Positions 53,053-62,275 of a stretch of 64,000 nucleotides of DNA are shown here, piece by piece. Made by a program: the position numbers and the translations under genes. The first letter of the stretch is position 1. The number at the start of each line of letters is the position of its first letter. The stretch is from Novosphingobium aquimarinum (GTDB lineage: Bacteria > Pseudomonadota > Alphaproteobacteria > Sphingomonadales > Sphingomonadaceae), in contig NZ_WRPO01000004.1 of NCBI RefSeq assembly GCF_009746585.1, positions 62,001 through 126,000 of the forward strand, given 5' to 3'. A model generated the notes under the pieces. It was not told the origin of the DNA and made no database searches. It saw only the letters and a list, made by a program, of their open reading frames with translations.

Positions 53053-55541
53053 GCTTCGAGCCCTTCACCGTCGGCACTCTGTTCCCGAATGCGGTCGAGC
53101 AAAGCGGCGACGTCGCTGTTCGAGACGCGACTGCCCGCGAACCATTGCAGCGTGGTCCCGATACCGAGGAACGAGCTTTCGAGGACCGGCAAGAAGGCAT
53201 GCGCTTCGGTCGGCGACATGCCGAATTGCTGGGCGAGAAAGACCAATGTCAGCTGCGCGCCCTCGTCCTGGGCGAGGACCTCCTTGGGCAGGGAAAATAG
53301 ATCGAGCGGTCGGCGGCGTGGCGTCATCGCCCAGCCCCGCACCGTTCCGGAAAGATGGATCGCGCGCGACGACGCGCCAATCTCGATCTTTAGCGGCTGG
53401 CTTCCGAAGCGCCATCCGGACGCGCCTGCGCTACTCAGGGCGTGCCACTGGCGGAAGTCGTCGGCAGGAACCAGCATCTCCACATCGCAGGACGCGCCCG
53501 CGCGCAGGAAGATTTTGCGGAAGGCCTTGAGCTCCCGCACGGGGTCATTGCCGAACGCTTGCTCCCATGATGCATAGAGCTGGCAGACTTCGTGGCCATC
53601 GCGATCGCCGGCGTTCGAAAGGGTGAAGCGGGCACGCACGAAATCGCGATCACGCTCCACGATCTTGTCGACTGTCAGGTCACGATACTCGAACCGAGTG
53701 AAGCTCAGGCCATGCCCGAACGGAAAAAGCGGTTCTATCCCGCGACGGTCGAAGAAGCGATAGCCCGCTAAAATGTCCTCGCCATACCACAGCACCTGGC
53801 TGTCTCCAGGATGGTACGGGAAAGCGGGCAAGTCCTCTTCGCGCCGCGGAAAGCTGGTGGTCAGCTTGCCCGATGGATTGATGCGGCCGAACAGGATTTG
53901 CGCCAGCGCATGCGCCATGCCTTGTCCTGCGAAAAACGGCGCGACCACCGCCGGAGCCATGTCGATCCACGGCATCAGGATCGCGTCGGGCGTGAAGAGC
54001 ACGACGACGGTGTTCGGCTGGACTGCGGCCACACGCTCGATCAATTCGTCCAGCCCGTCGGCCAGTCGCAAATGAGGACGATCGGTCTCCTCACCCCCAT
54101 AGTCGCCCTCGGGAACGTTCACGCAGAGCACGGCGACGTCTGCCGCGGCCCCACCCGCAGCCGCCTCCTCGATCCGGCTCGAACGCTCGGCTATATCGTG
54201 CGACCAGCCACTGTAGCAGGCAATTTCGCTGTCAGCCGCCGCAGCCGCCCTCAGCTCGTCCTCGATGCTGTCGGTCTGGCTCGGATTGATGCGGGACGAG
54301 CCGAATCCCTGGATGATCGGGCGACCCACCGTGGGACCGATCAGCGCGATCTGGAGCGCCGCGTCGGGGGAGAGCGGCAACACCGGTCCGACATTCTTGA
54401 GCAGCACGATCGAACGCGCGGCGAGGTCGCGCGCAAAAGCATGATGATCGACGTCGCCCTCGGGCAGCGGGAGGCGCCGCCCGGTCTCGACGCGATGCAC
54501 CAGCCGCAGGACTTGGCGGCAGCTTCGATCAAGGCTCTCCGGATCGACCGCGCCGCTATCGACCGCCTCTCGCAGTGCATCCGCCCGGTCGCGGCTTTCC
54601 GGCATGTCGAGATCGTTGCCGGCACGCAGCGAGGCCGGGCGATCCTTGATCCCGTGCCAGTCCGACATGACGAGCCCGTCATATCCCCATTCTTCCCGCA
54701 GGACGGTCGTCAGCAGCCATCGATTTTCGGCGGCCTGCTCATCGTTGAGCAAATTGTAGGCGCTCATCACGGCCCAGGGCTGGCCCTTCTCGATCGCGCG
54801 CTCGAATGCCTTGAGATAGAGTTCGCGCAGCGCGCGCGGCGACACGATGGAATTCATCCGCGTACGATCGACTTCGGATTCATTGCACGCGAAATGCTTG
54901 AGGACGGCACCGACGCCGTTGTCCTGCAAGCCTGCGATCACCGCACCGGCCATTTCGCCCGTCAGGATGGGATCTTCCGAATAATATTCGTAACCGCGAC
55001 CCGCAAACGGGGTTCGCCGCAGGTTGGCGCCAGGGCCAAGCAGCAAATCGATCCCCATGGCACGGCATTCCAGCGCAAGATGGCGACCGAGCTCGTAAGC
55101 CAGCCCGGCATCCCAGGAACATGCGTAAGAACAGGCCGCCGGATAACATGTCGACGGCAGGCTCGCGCCGAAATCGGCTTTCTCCTGCGCTCCGCTGTCG
55201 AGCATCGCGAGAAATTCGGCCAGCGCAACATCGGGGGAAGCGTCTTCGGCGAGCTGGCCCGGTGAAAGGCGCACCCCATGTGTGCCGTCGGTCATGGTGA
55301 CCGAATTTATCCCGATGCGCGGGATCGAAGCAGTGCGCCACATCCCCTGCCCGTTGAGCAGCGCGATTTTTTCGTCGCGATCGAGCGCGGCGACCAGCGC
55401 CGCGATTTCGTCGGGCGCAAACGAGTCCGGCGTGGACCCGGACGGTTCGGCAGGAATGTCGGTTTTACGGTCCCGGCTTATCGCGATGTTCGACATCGTG
55501 GCAGCAAGCGATCGGTCCGATTTCGGCTCAGGTACTTCCAT
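53049..55541 (-). CDS. GH3 beta-glucosidase
   Basis: Glycoside hydrolase family 3 enzyme of 830 residues. GH3 N-domain: MTDGTHGVR, LLLGPGANLRRTPFAGRGYE, and KHFACNESEVDRTRMNS; the nucleophile Asp is in GLVMSDWHGIKD (about residue 294). The GH3 C-domain and a fibronectin-III-like domain follow. No signal peptide is visible, so it is probably cytoplasmic and acts on imported beta-glucosides. A start 15 codons downstream (MSNIAIS) is possible. Divergent from the LacI gene across an operator-bearing gap. Confidence 0.93.
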   Translation of the reverse strand: MEVPEPKSDRSLAATMSNIAISRDRKTDIPAEPSGSTPDSFAPDEIAALVAALDRDEKIALLNGQGMWRTASIPRIGINSVTMTDGTHGVRLSPGQLAEDASPDVALAEFLAMLDSGAQEKADFGASLPSTCYPAACSYACSWDAGLAYELGRHLALECRAMGIDLLLGPGANLRRTPFAGRGYEYYSEDPILTGEMAGAVIAGLQDNGVGAVLKHFACNESEVDRTRMNSIVSPRALRELYLKAFERAIEKGQPWAVMSAYNLLNDEQAAENRWLLTTVLREEWGYDGLVMSDWHGIKDRPASLRAGNDLDMPESRDRADALREAVDSGAVDPESLDRSCRQVLRLVHRVETGRRLPLPEGDVDHHAFARDLAARSIVLLKNVGPVLPLSPDAALQIALIGPTVGRPIIQGFGSSRINPSQTDSIEDELRAAAAADSEIACYSGWSHDIAERSSRIEEAAAGGAAADVAVLCVNVPEGDYGGEETDRPHLRLADGLDELIERVAAVQPNTVVVLFTPDAILMPWIDMAPAVVAPFFAGQGMAHALAQILFGRINPSGKLTTSFPRREEDLPAFPYHPGDSQVLWYGEDILAGYRFFDRRGIEPLFPFGHGLSFTRFEYRDLTVDKIVERDRDFVRARFTLSNAGDRDGHEVCQLYASWEQAFGNDPVRELKAFRKIFLRAGASCDVEMLVPADDFRQWHALSSAGASGWRFGSQPLKIEIGASSRAIHLSGTVRGWAMTPRRRPLDLFSLPKEVLAQDEGAQLTLVFLAQQFGMSPTEAHAFLPVLESSFLGIGTTLQWFAGSRVSNSDVAALLDRIREQSADGEGLEA

Positions 55542-55649
55542 AAGACACGTCCCCGTCGCTGTTTCTGCAAATCATCGGTGCGGCTGCGCCCGAGCCTTTG
55601 TCGCGCGGACTTTGAGTCGTCGCGCGGTTCGAAAATAGCTTGCCTTCTA

Positions 55650-55665
55650 TGGCAATCGTTTGCCA
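55650..55665. promoter_or_regulatory. LacI-family operator upstream of GH3 operon
   Basis: TGGCAA-TCGT-TTGCCA, 16 bp with perfect 6-bp arms and the central CG typical of LacI/GalR operators, in the divergent GH3/lacI gap. The 13-mer AATCGTTTGCCAA recurs just upstream of the TonB receptor gene. Confidence 0.75.
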
Positions 55666-55686
55666 ACTTACCTTCGTACTGTCCCG

Positions 55687-55702
55687 TTGCAAGCGCTTTT
55701 GC
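55687..55702. promoter_or_regulatory. Second LacI-type operator near the regulator start
   Basis: TTGCAAGCGCTTTTGC, with the AAGCGCTT core typical of LacI-family sites, about 35 bp upstream of the regulator ATG. Probably autoregulatory. Confidence 0.55.
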
Positions 55703-55735
55703 TAGGACTGGGACGAGATTGCGAAGCAGGGCACA

Positions 55736-56788
55736 ATGAAGACCATCGACGAACTGCCCGAGCGCACGGCGGAGGGACCCGTGAAACTGTCGGACGTGGC
55801 GTCGGAAGCGCGGGTCGCGCTGTCGACCGCAAGCCGCGCGCTCAGCAATCCCGAGCGGGTCAACGTCAAGACGCGCATGCGCGTGCTGGCGGCGGCAGCG
55901 CGCCTTGGGTACGCGTCGAACGTCGCGGCTCGCTCGCTACGATCCGGACTGTCGCGCACGATCCTCGTGATAATGCCGCCATGGCGGTCGCGCGGCGTCC
56001 TCGACGACGCGATGCGCGGGGTGGACGCGAAGCTTATGTCGGCCGGCTACAGCATGATCACCGGCAGCCTCAATGAGGATTTTACCGCGGATCATCGGCT
56101 CATCGACATGGCCCGCGGCGGGCTGGTCGACGGCATATTGGCAGTTGCCAACGAATTGCCCGCCGGGGGCCCCCTGCCCGTCTTGTCGGCGCGATTGCCC
56201 GCCGTAGGCCTGATGATCGATCTCAGCGCCCATGGAATTCCGAGCGTGCTGACCAACGACCGCGAGGCGGTATCGGCCCTGACGAGCCAGCTGATCGCGA
56301 TCGGACGCCGCCGCCTAGCGTATCTGGGGGCACCGTCCGACAATTATCATGATGTGGAGCGTTTTGCCGGCTTCAGCGACTCGCTGCAAAAGGAAGGGCT
56401 GGCTCCAACGCGCCTCGAAGGCAATTTCGATTTTGCCTCGGGCGAACGCGCGGCGGCGGGCTATCTCGCACTCGAACAGAGGCCCGACGCGGTCGTGTGC
56501 GCCAATGACGACATGGCGATCGGGTTCATGAAAGGCGTTTGCGCCGCAGGGCTGCGCATTCCCGAGGATGTCGCGGTTACCGGCTTCGACGGCGGCGAAT
56601 TTGCGGCCTATACGAGCCCTGGTCTGACCACTTTGCGCCAGCCTGCAGAGCAGATGGGGGCTGCGAGCGCGAGCCTTCTGCTCCAGTTGATCAACGGCGA
56701 AGATCCGCCCGTATTCCAGCGGATGATCGTCTCGGCGATTCTCGACGAACGCGGCAGCACGCCCGCTTTAGGCGCCGCCAAGCGTTAA
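55736..56788 (+). CDS. LacI-family transcriptional regulator
   Basis: A 350-residue LacI/GalR regulator: HTH KLSDVASEARVALSTASRAL plus hinge (VAARSLRSGLSRTILVI), and a periplasmic-binding-like effector domain ending with the family's GxxG... LTTLRQPAEQMG segment. Divergent from the GH3/symporter operon and followed by the TonB receptor, which carries the same operator half-sites. It most likely represses all three in the absence of a sugar inducer. Confidence 0.92.
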   Translation: MKTIDELPERTAEGPVKLSDVASEARVALSTASRALSNPERVNVKTRMRVLAAAARLGYASNVAARSLRSGLSRTILVIMPPWRSRGVLDDAMRGVDAKLMSAGYSMITGSLNEDFTADHRLIDMARGGLVDGILAVANELPAGGPLPVLSARLPAVGLMIDLSAHGIPSVLTNDREAVSALTSQLIAIGRRRLAYLGAPSDNYHDVERFAGFSDSLQKEGLAPTRLEGNFDFASGERAAAGYLALEQRPDAVVCANDDMAIGFMKGVCAAGLRIPEDVAVTGFDGGEFAAYTSPGLTTLRQPAEQMGAASASLLLQLINGEDPPVFQRMIVSAILDERGSTPALGAAKR

Positions 56789-56923
56789 TTTCTGCCTGAC
56801 TGACTCGATCTGTCACGCCCTTTTGGCGGCGCGTGAGCCAGCATTCCGGCATCCGTTCGAAAAATGAGGGAGCCCGTCTCTAGAAACGAGGCTGGACCGG
56901 TTACGCAAAACACGTCATGCCTT

Positions 56924-56939
56924 ATGAAATCGTTTGCCA
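56924..56939. promoter_or_regulatory. LacI-type operator upstream of TonB receptor
   Basis: ATGAAATCGTTTGCCA shares AATCGTTTGCCA(A) with the operator at 55650-55665; the left arm is imperfect. It ends just before the receptor's ribosome binding site (AAGGGGG at 56942), where bound repressor would block expression. Confidence 0.65.
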
Positions 56940-56955
56940 AAAAGGGGGCCGAATC

Positions 56956-59169
56956 ATGATCAAGTTGACCAGGACGCCTGCACCGTCGCTGAGGCCTCGC
57001 ACAACACGGACGAGCCGCTTGACCGTGCGCAGTGCGGCACTTTGCACGGTGGCCGTGGTCGTGCTCGCCGACTGCGCGCCGGCCATGGCCCAAGCGGCAT
57101 CCGCCGGGGTGACGGACGCGCCCATGGATATCGTCGTGACCGCCGAGCGGCGCGAGACCACGGTGCAGCAGACGCCCATCTCGATCGGCGTTTTCGACGG
57201 CGAAGATCTGATCAAGCGTGACGTCACGACGCTCGAAGCGCTGTCGCGAGTGGCACCGGACATTTCCTTTACTCAGGCCGACGGCCAGCCGATCATCGCG
57301 ATCCGCGGGATTTCCAGCCAGAATACGGGGGCGGTGGGCGATCCCGCCATCGCAGTGTCCACCGACGGCTTCTATCTGAACCGACCTTACGCGCTGACCG
57401 CATCGTTCTACGATCTGGAGCGCATCGAGGTGTTGCGCGGACCGCAAGGAACGCTGAACGGGCGCAACGCCAATGGTGGCGCGATCAACATCCTGACAGT
57501 TCGGCCGCAAAGCGAGTTTGGCGGCTTCGCCACTGCCCAATACGGCAATTACAATGCGGTCGGCATCCAAGGCGCACTGAACGTTCCGCTAAGCGATACC
57601 GCGAAGGCGCGCGTCTCGTTTCTGTCGCGCACTCACGATTTCTATCGCGATACCCCGCCGCAGGAAGGTGGCGACGATGAAAACACCCAGTCGATACGCG
57701 GTCAGATCCTGTTGACCCCGACCGACCGCCTGAAGATCTGGGCTCTGGCCCAATACAACTTCATCGGCGGCTCTCCGGGCGTCGCCCAGAATATTCCGTT
57801 CGTGTTTGATGCGGACGGCACGATCGTTCATGATCTTCCGTCGGGCATCAATGACGAGACCTTTACCGCCGGCGTCCCCAACTACACCCGGATGAACGAG
57901 CACACCTTCAAATGGAGTGCCGAATACGACCTCGATGCGATCAAGATCACCTACCTCGGTGGTTATGACGACACCAGCTATCGTCGGCAGGACGACGATT
58001 CCAACAATGGCAAGGTCTACGGGTTCCGAATGAAGGAAAAGCCCCGCACCTGGAACCAGGAACTGCGGGTCTCTTCAGGTGATGATTCGCGTCTGTTCTG
58101 GCAGGTCGGCGTCTTCTATTTCAATGAAAAGAACGATCTCTTCTCGGCGGAATATTATGCCCAGCCGGGCGGGACTTATGCCCGAGGCTACACTTTCGAC
58201 TATCACGTCACTTCCAAGTCGCTCGCCGGCTTCGGTCAGGCAAGCTACAAGATCACCGATCAGCTGACCGCGACCGCCGGCATCCGCTACACTCACGACA
58301 AGAAGCGGCGCTCGGGCCTGGTCCAGTTTGCCGACGACGACGTGCCCGTCGATCCGGTGAGCTACTTCACGGTTTATCAGGACAATTCGGGGACCTGGAA
58401 CAAGGTGACCTACCAAGCCGGGCTCGACTATCAGGTGACCCCGCGCAACATGGTCTATGCGAAGATCGCGACCGGCTACAAGTCTGGCGGCTTCGTGCCG
58501 CTGGCGACTTACAAGCCCGAAACCGTCACCAGCTACGAGGTTGGTTCGAAGAACCGCTTTGCCGGCAATCTGCTACAGCTCAATCTCGCCTTCCACTTCG
58601 AGGACTACAAGGATCAGCAAGTGTCGCAGCTGGCGACGCTGCCGGATGGCGGGGTCGCGACACTGATCCGCAACGCCGGCAGCTCGCACATCTACGGCCT
58701 GGAGACCGATCTTGTCCTGACACCGGCACGGACCACGCGCATCACGGCTTCGGTGAATTATCTCCACGCGCGCTTCGAGGACTTCGAGACCGTGCAGGAC
58801 GGTGTAAACGTCCAGCTTGCCGGCCGCACTCCGCCGAATGCGCCGGACTGGTCGATCGGGCTCGGGGCGGAGCAGGACATTCCGCTCGCATCCGGAACGC
58901 TCACTCTATCCGCGGACTCTAAGTACCAATCCGCCCAGTATTTCTCTTACTTCAACTTCGATTCGACACGGCAGAAAGCCTACACGATGTCGAACGCGAG
59001 CGTGACCTACGCACCGGACGCGGCGAATTGGAGCGTCTCGCTTTACGCCAACAATATCGAGGATCGGCGCGTGTTCACCAACGCTGTCGAGAACGCCTTC
59101 ACCCAATCCTACCACTACAGCTTCTACGCCCCGCGCACGTATGGCGGTCGGGTCACTCTGAAGTGGTAG
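56956..59169 (+). CDS. TonB-dependent receptor of the glucoside locus
   Basis: Outer-membrane receptor of 737 residues. It has a long signal region (ending near APAMAQA), a TonB-box-like MDIVVTAERRETTV, a plug (IEVLRGPQGTLNGRNANGG) and a barrel ending RTYGGRVTLKW. AAGGGGG is 8 bp before the ATG. The operator overlap with the LacI/GH3 divergent region suggests uptake of a glycoside across the outer membrane. A contribution to the sulfatase or purine genes to the right cannot be excluded. Confidence 0.92.
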   Translation: MIKLTRTPAPSLRPRTTRTSRLTVRSAALCTVAVVVLADCAPAMAQAASAGVTDAPMDIVVTAERRETTVQQTPISIGVFDGEDLIKRDVTTLEALSRVAPDISFTQADGQPIIAIRGISSQNTGAVGDPAIAVSTDGFYLNRPYALTASFYDLERIEVLRGPQGTLNGRNANGGAINILTVRPQSEFGGFATAQYGNYNAVGIQGALNVPLSDTAKARVSFLSRTHDFYRDTPPQEGGDDENTQSIRGQILLTPTDRLKIWALAQYNFIGGSPGVAQNIPFVFDADGTIVHDLPSGINDETFTAGVPNYTRMNEHTFKWSAEYDLDAIKITYLGGYDDTSYRRQDDDSNNGKVYGFRMKEKPRTWNQELRVSSGDDSRLFWQVGVFYFNEKNDLFSAEYYAQPGGTYARGYTFDYHVTSKSLAGFGQASYKITDQLTATAGIRYTHDKKRRSGLVQFADDDVPVDPVSYFTVYQDNSGTWNKVTYQAGLDYQVTPRNMVYAKIATGYKSGGFVPLATYKPETVTSYEVGSKNRFAGNLLQLNLAFHFEDYKDQQVSQLATLPDGGVATLIRNAGSSHIYGLETDLVLTPARTTRITASVNYLHARFEDFETVQDGVNVQLAGRTPPNAPDWSIGLGAEQDIPLASGTLTLSADSKYQSAQYFSYFNFDSTRQKAYTMSNASVTYAPDAANWSVSLYANNIEDRRVFTNAVENAFTQSYHYSFYAPRTYGGRVTLKW

Positions 59170-59364
59170 ACTGAACCGACATGACCGCTCTCGCACTTCA
59201 AATACGCCCGATTGTACCGCCGACCGTCGCGGGCCGAGCGGGAGCGGTCCACTGGAGATCACGGAGTGCCGCGCAGATGACTATGATCGATCTCGACGGT
59301 CGGACACCATGCGCAGATATGATCGTCACGTTGCCCCGGGTCCAGTCGCATCAGGAGCTTTGCC

Positions 59365-60717
59365 ATGAACCGTCGTGATCTTATGGGTTCCGCAGGAGCG
59401 CTTGCACTCGCTGCGCTTCTTAGCCCCGCCGGCTTGGCGAAAGGCGTCGCGCGATCGGTACCGGCCCCGAATTTCATCCTCATCATGTGCGACGATCTCG
59501 GGTTCGGAGACATCCAGCCTTACGGCGGCACGATTCCCACCCCCAACATCAATCGGCTCGCGGCCGAGGGCGTGACGCTCGACAATTATTATGCGCCGGC
59601 CAATCTGTGCACGCCGTCGCGCGCAGGAATTCTCACTGGCAGGCAACCGATCCGCAGCGGGCTTGGGTGGGAAGTGCTGCTGGAAACCGATGCGCGCGGT
59701 CTGCCCGTATCGGAACGCACGATCGCGGACGAATTGGCGCCGCGTTATGCGTCGGCACTGATCGGTAAGTGGCATCTGGGTACGGCGCCGCAATATTGGC
59801 CGCCGACCAAGCACGGTTTCGATCTGTTCTACGGCATTCCCTATAGCCACGACATGACCCCGCTGGCCTTGTTCGAATCCCACGCCGGGTCCGACGCAGT
59901 TGCCTCGCAGCCGGTCGAGCTTGCGTCGCTGCAGGAGAAGTTCTGCCGACGCGCGGAAGCATTCATCGACGAGCATCGGGCGAAGCCGTTCTTTCTCGAG
60001 CTCGCGTTGAGCGCGCCGCATCTGCCCACTGTGCCGCCGGAGCCGTTCAAGCACACGAGCAAAGCAGGATCCTACGGCGATGTCGTTCGCGAGATCGACT
60101 CGATCGTCGGCCGCATCGTCGACAAGATCGACGCTCTGGGTCTCGCGGAAAATACCCTGATCATGTTCACATCCGACAACGGCCCGTGGTTCGAGGGCTC
60201 GCCGGGGCCTTTGCGGGATCGGAAAGGCGGCAGCGCGTATGACGGGGCCTCGCATGTGCCGTTCCTGGCCCGCATGCCGCGCACGCTTCCCCCCGCCACC
60301 CGGACCAAGGCGATCGCGTCGGGGCTCGATATCCTGCCCACGCTGTGCGCGATGGCGGGCGTGACGCCCGACAACGATGAACTGGACGGCCTGGACATGC
60401 AGGCTGTTCTCAAGGGGAGCGCGACGTCGCCCCGCGACGAAATCGTGTTGTTCAACAACGAATCCGTGGTCGGCATCAGGACCCAGCGGTGGAAATATGT
60501 TTCGGAGACGTATTACCGCGGCGGGCGCACCGACTATGTCGAGCGCGGCTACCCGCAGCTCTACGATATGGAGCTCGATCAGGGCGAAAACTACAGCGTC
60601 GCCGACCTCTATCCCGACGTACTCGCAGATATGCAGGCGCGCTGGCGGGCGGCAGTCGAGAAGTTCGCGCCGTTCAGGACCCCGAGACCCAAGGGATTCG
60701 ACTGGGTGTCAGAATAG
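59365..60717 (+). CDS. Cys-type sulfatase with twin-arginine-like signal
   Basis: Type I sulfatase of 450 residues. The maturation motif is NLCTPSRAGILTGR (Cys82, C-x-P-S-R), metal ligands lie in MCDDLGFGD and TSDNGPW, and IGKWHLG is present. The N-terminus MNRRDLMGSAGALALAALL is a Tat/Sec-type signal, so export to the periplasm is likely. GGAG is 8 bp before the ATG. It needs formylglycine maturation, which the FGE at 36417 could provide. It is 107 bp upstream of the Rieske-type genes; whether it serves that pathway is unknown. Confidence 0.92.
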   Translation: MNRRDLMGSAGALALAALLSPAGLAKGVARSVPAPNFILIMCDDLGFGDIQPYGGTIPTPNINRLAAEGVTLDNYYAPANLCTPSRAGILTGRQPIRSGLGWEVLLETDARGLPVSERTIADELAPRYASALIGKWHLGTAPQYWPPTKHGFDLFYGIPYSHDMTPLALFESHAGSDAVASQPVELASLQEKFCRRAEAFIDEHRAKPFFLELALSAPHLPTVPPEPFKHTSKAGSYGDVVREIDSIVGRIVDKIDALGLAENTLIMFTSDNGPWFEGSPGPLRDRKGGSAYDGASHVPFLARMPRTLPPATRTKAIASGLDILPTLCAMAGVTPDNDELDGLDMQAVLKGSATSPRDEIVLFNNESVVGIRTQRWKYVSETYYRGGRTDYVERGYPQLYDMELDQGENYSVADLYPDVLADMQARWRAAVEKFAPFRTPRPKGFDWVSE

Positions 60718-60824
60718 GACCGCATTTGCCGGCCGGGACGCGCGAAGTTTGAGGGCGCGTTGGTGTCCCGACCGAACGGCCACTTCTCGAGCGGCCGGGC
60801 AACACAACACCGTATGAGGCACTG

Positions 60825-61682
60825 ATGGACCCAATACTCTGGAACGACTGGCATGTCGTGGCCGACGCCACGGCGTTGCAGTGCGATCGTCCGATCACGA
60901 CAAGACTGCTTGGAGTGCCTCTGACGGTTTCTCGCGACGCGCAAGGCGCAGTCCATGTCGTCGGGACCGATGGCAGCCCGATCGTGAGCGACGTCCGCCA
61001 CGGTTTCGTCTGGGCCTGTCTCGGTAAGCCTGCCCGGCCCATCCTGAGCATCGCCGAACTGGCCGAGCCCGATCGCTGCGTTACCACGGCGGGTTCGTTC
61101 GGCGTCCACGTTTCGGCCGGACGCGTGATCGAGAACTTCCTCGACCTGGGGCATCTCGGCCATGTGCATGCGGGCTATCTGGGCCAGGAACCGCAGACGG
61201 CGGTCGAGCCCTACGAGGTCGCACGACTGCCCGATGGCGGTGTCCATGCCAGCGGCTGCAAGGTCTTTCAGCCGGTCTCATCGCCGACGGCGCAGAGCGG
61301 GTTCGTGGTCGAATATCAGTACAAGGTCGAGCGAGCGCTGACCGCCTCGCTCTACAAAAGCAGCTTCAGCCAGCCCGATCGTTTCGACGTCATCTATCTC
61401 TTTGCCCAGCCGCTGGACGAAGAGCATGCGATCGCCCACGTCCTCGAGATATTCATCGACGATGGCGTGTCCCCGGCCGCGTTGCGCGCTTTCCAGCAGT
61501 TCATCTTCCTGCAGGACAAGCCGATCCTCGAAAATCAGATTCCCAAGCGCCTTCCGATCGGACAACGCATGGAAATGCCGGTGCTCGCCGACAAGACCTC
61601 GGTCGCCTATCGGCGCTGGCTGGCCGAACTGGGCGTGACTTACGGAACGGTCGGAGCGCATGACGGAGGGCTTCCGGCATGA
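60825..61682 (+). CDS. Rieske-oxygenase catalytic subunit lacking its Rieske cluster (NdmC-like)
   Basis: A 285-residue protein with the mononuclear-iron domain of Rieske non-heme oxygenases: ENFLDLGHLGHVHAGYLG supplies Asp107, His110 and His115, and LQDKPILENQ supplies the likely iron carboxylate Asp231. The N-terminal part keeps a shrunken Rieske-like fold (about residues 5-80) but has no CxH or CxxH pair, so it cannot hold a [2Fe-2S] cluster. Electrons must come from another protein; the next gene encodes one. NdmC of the caffeine pathway shows the same loss. GAGG is 6 bp before the ATG. Confidence 0.82.
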   Translation: MDPILWNDWHVVADATALQCDRPITTRLLGVPLTVSRDAQGAVHVVGTDGSPIVSDVRHGFVWACLGKPARPILSIAELAEPDRCVTTAGSFGVHVSAGRVIENFLDLGHLGHVHAGYLGQEPQTAVEPYEVARLPDGGVHASGCKVFQPVSSPTAQSGFVVEYQYKVERALTASLYKSSFSQPDRFDVIYLFAQPLDEEHAIAHVLEIFIDDGVSPAALRAFQQFIFLQDKPILENQIPKRLPIGQRMEMPVLADKTSVAYRRWLAELGVTYGTVGAHDGGLPA

Positions 61683-62275
61683 CCGTCCGTGAAGGCTGGC
61701 ACCCCATCGCCGCATCCGACGATTTGCCCGCCGGGCATATCTATGCCGCGCAACTCTGCGACGTGCCGCTCGCTGTGTGGCGGGGGCAGGATGGCACAGT
61801 CAATGTCTGGGAAGATCGCTGTCCGCACCGAGGAGTGCGCTTCACGATCGGCTCGATTCATGGCGACGAACTGCGCTGCCAATATCATGCCTGGCGGTTC
61901 AGAAGCGGCAGCGGCGCCTGCTCGGCCATTCCCGCCCACCCGACACGCAAACCCTCGTCCGCGATCCGCGCCACCCTCTTTCCGGGCGTCGAGCGCGATG
62001 GACTGGTGTGGACCAAACTGGCCGGCGATCAGGATGCACCGCCGCAGCTGGATTACGCAGGCGCGGTCCTGCGAGCGATCGCGGTCAATTGCACGGCGCA
62101 AGCGATCGAGATCGCGATCGCGCGGGCACCCCTGCCCGGCGTACGGCTGTTCGTGCAGCCCGTGTCCTTCGCACGCGCCGTGATCCGGGGGCTTGCCGAA
62201 GATGTCAGCCGGCTTGCCGAGCATGATGCGGCGCTCGAACGATTGCGGCGCGGACTCGAAAGAGCAGCGGCATGA
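61679..62275 (+). CDS. Stand-alone Rieske [2Fe-2S] protein
   Basis: A 198-residue protein whose first half is an oxygenase-type Rieske domain: cluster ligands Cys48-x-His50 in RCPHRGVRF and Cys67-x2-His70 in RCQYHAWRF. There is no catalytic iron domain and no flavin or plant-type ferredoxin domain; the second half (about residues 110-198) is an unassigned helical extension. ATGA overlap with both neighbours indicates fixed stoichiometry. It probably replaces the lost Rieske cluster of the preceding subunit, as the extra Rieske domain of NdmD does for NdmC. Confidence 0.85.
   Translation: MTVREGWHPIAASDDLPAGHIYAAQLCDVPLAVWRGQDGTVNVWEDRCPHRGVRFTIGSIHGDELRCQYHAWRFRSGSGACSAIPAHPTRKPSSAIRATLFPGVERDGLVWTKLAGDQDAPPQLDYAGAVLRAIAVNCTAQAIEIAIARAPLPGVRLFVQPVSFARAVIRGLAEDVSRLAEHDAALERLRRGLERAAA

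Noticed and set aside
59181-59378. 65-codon open frame before the sulfatase
   Set aside because: It overlaps the sulfatase start out of frame, lacks a ribosome binding site and shows no domain; treated as leader DNA.
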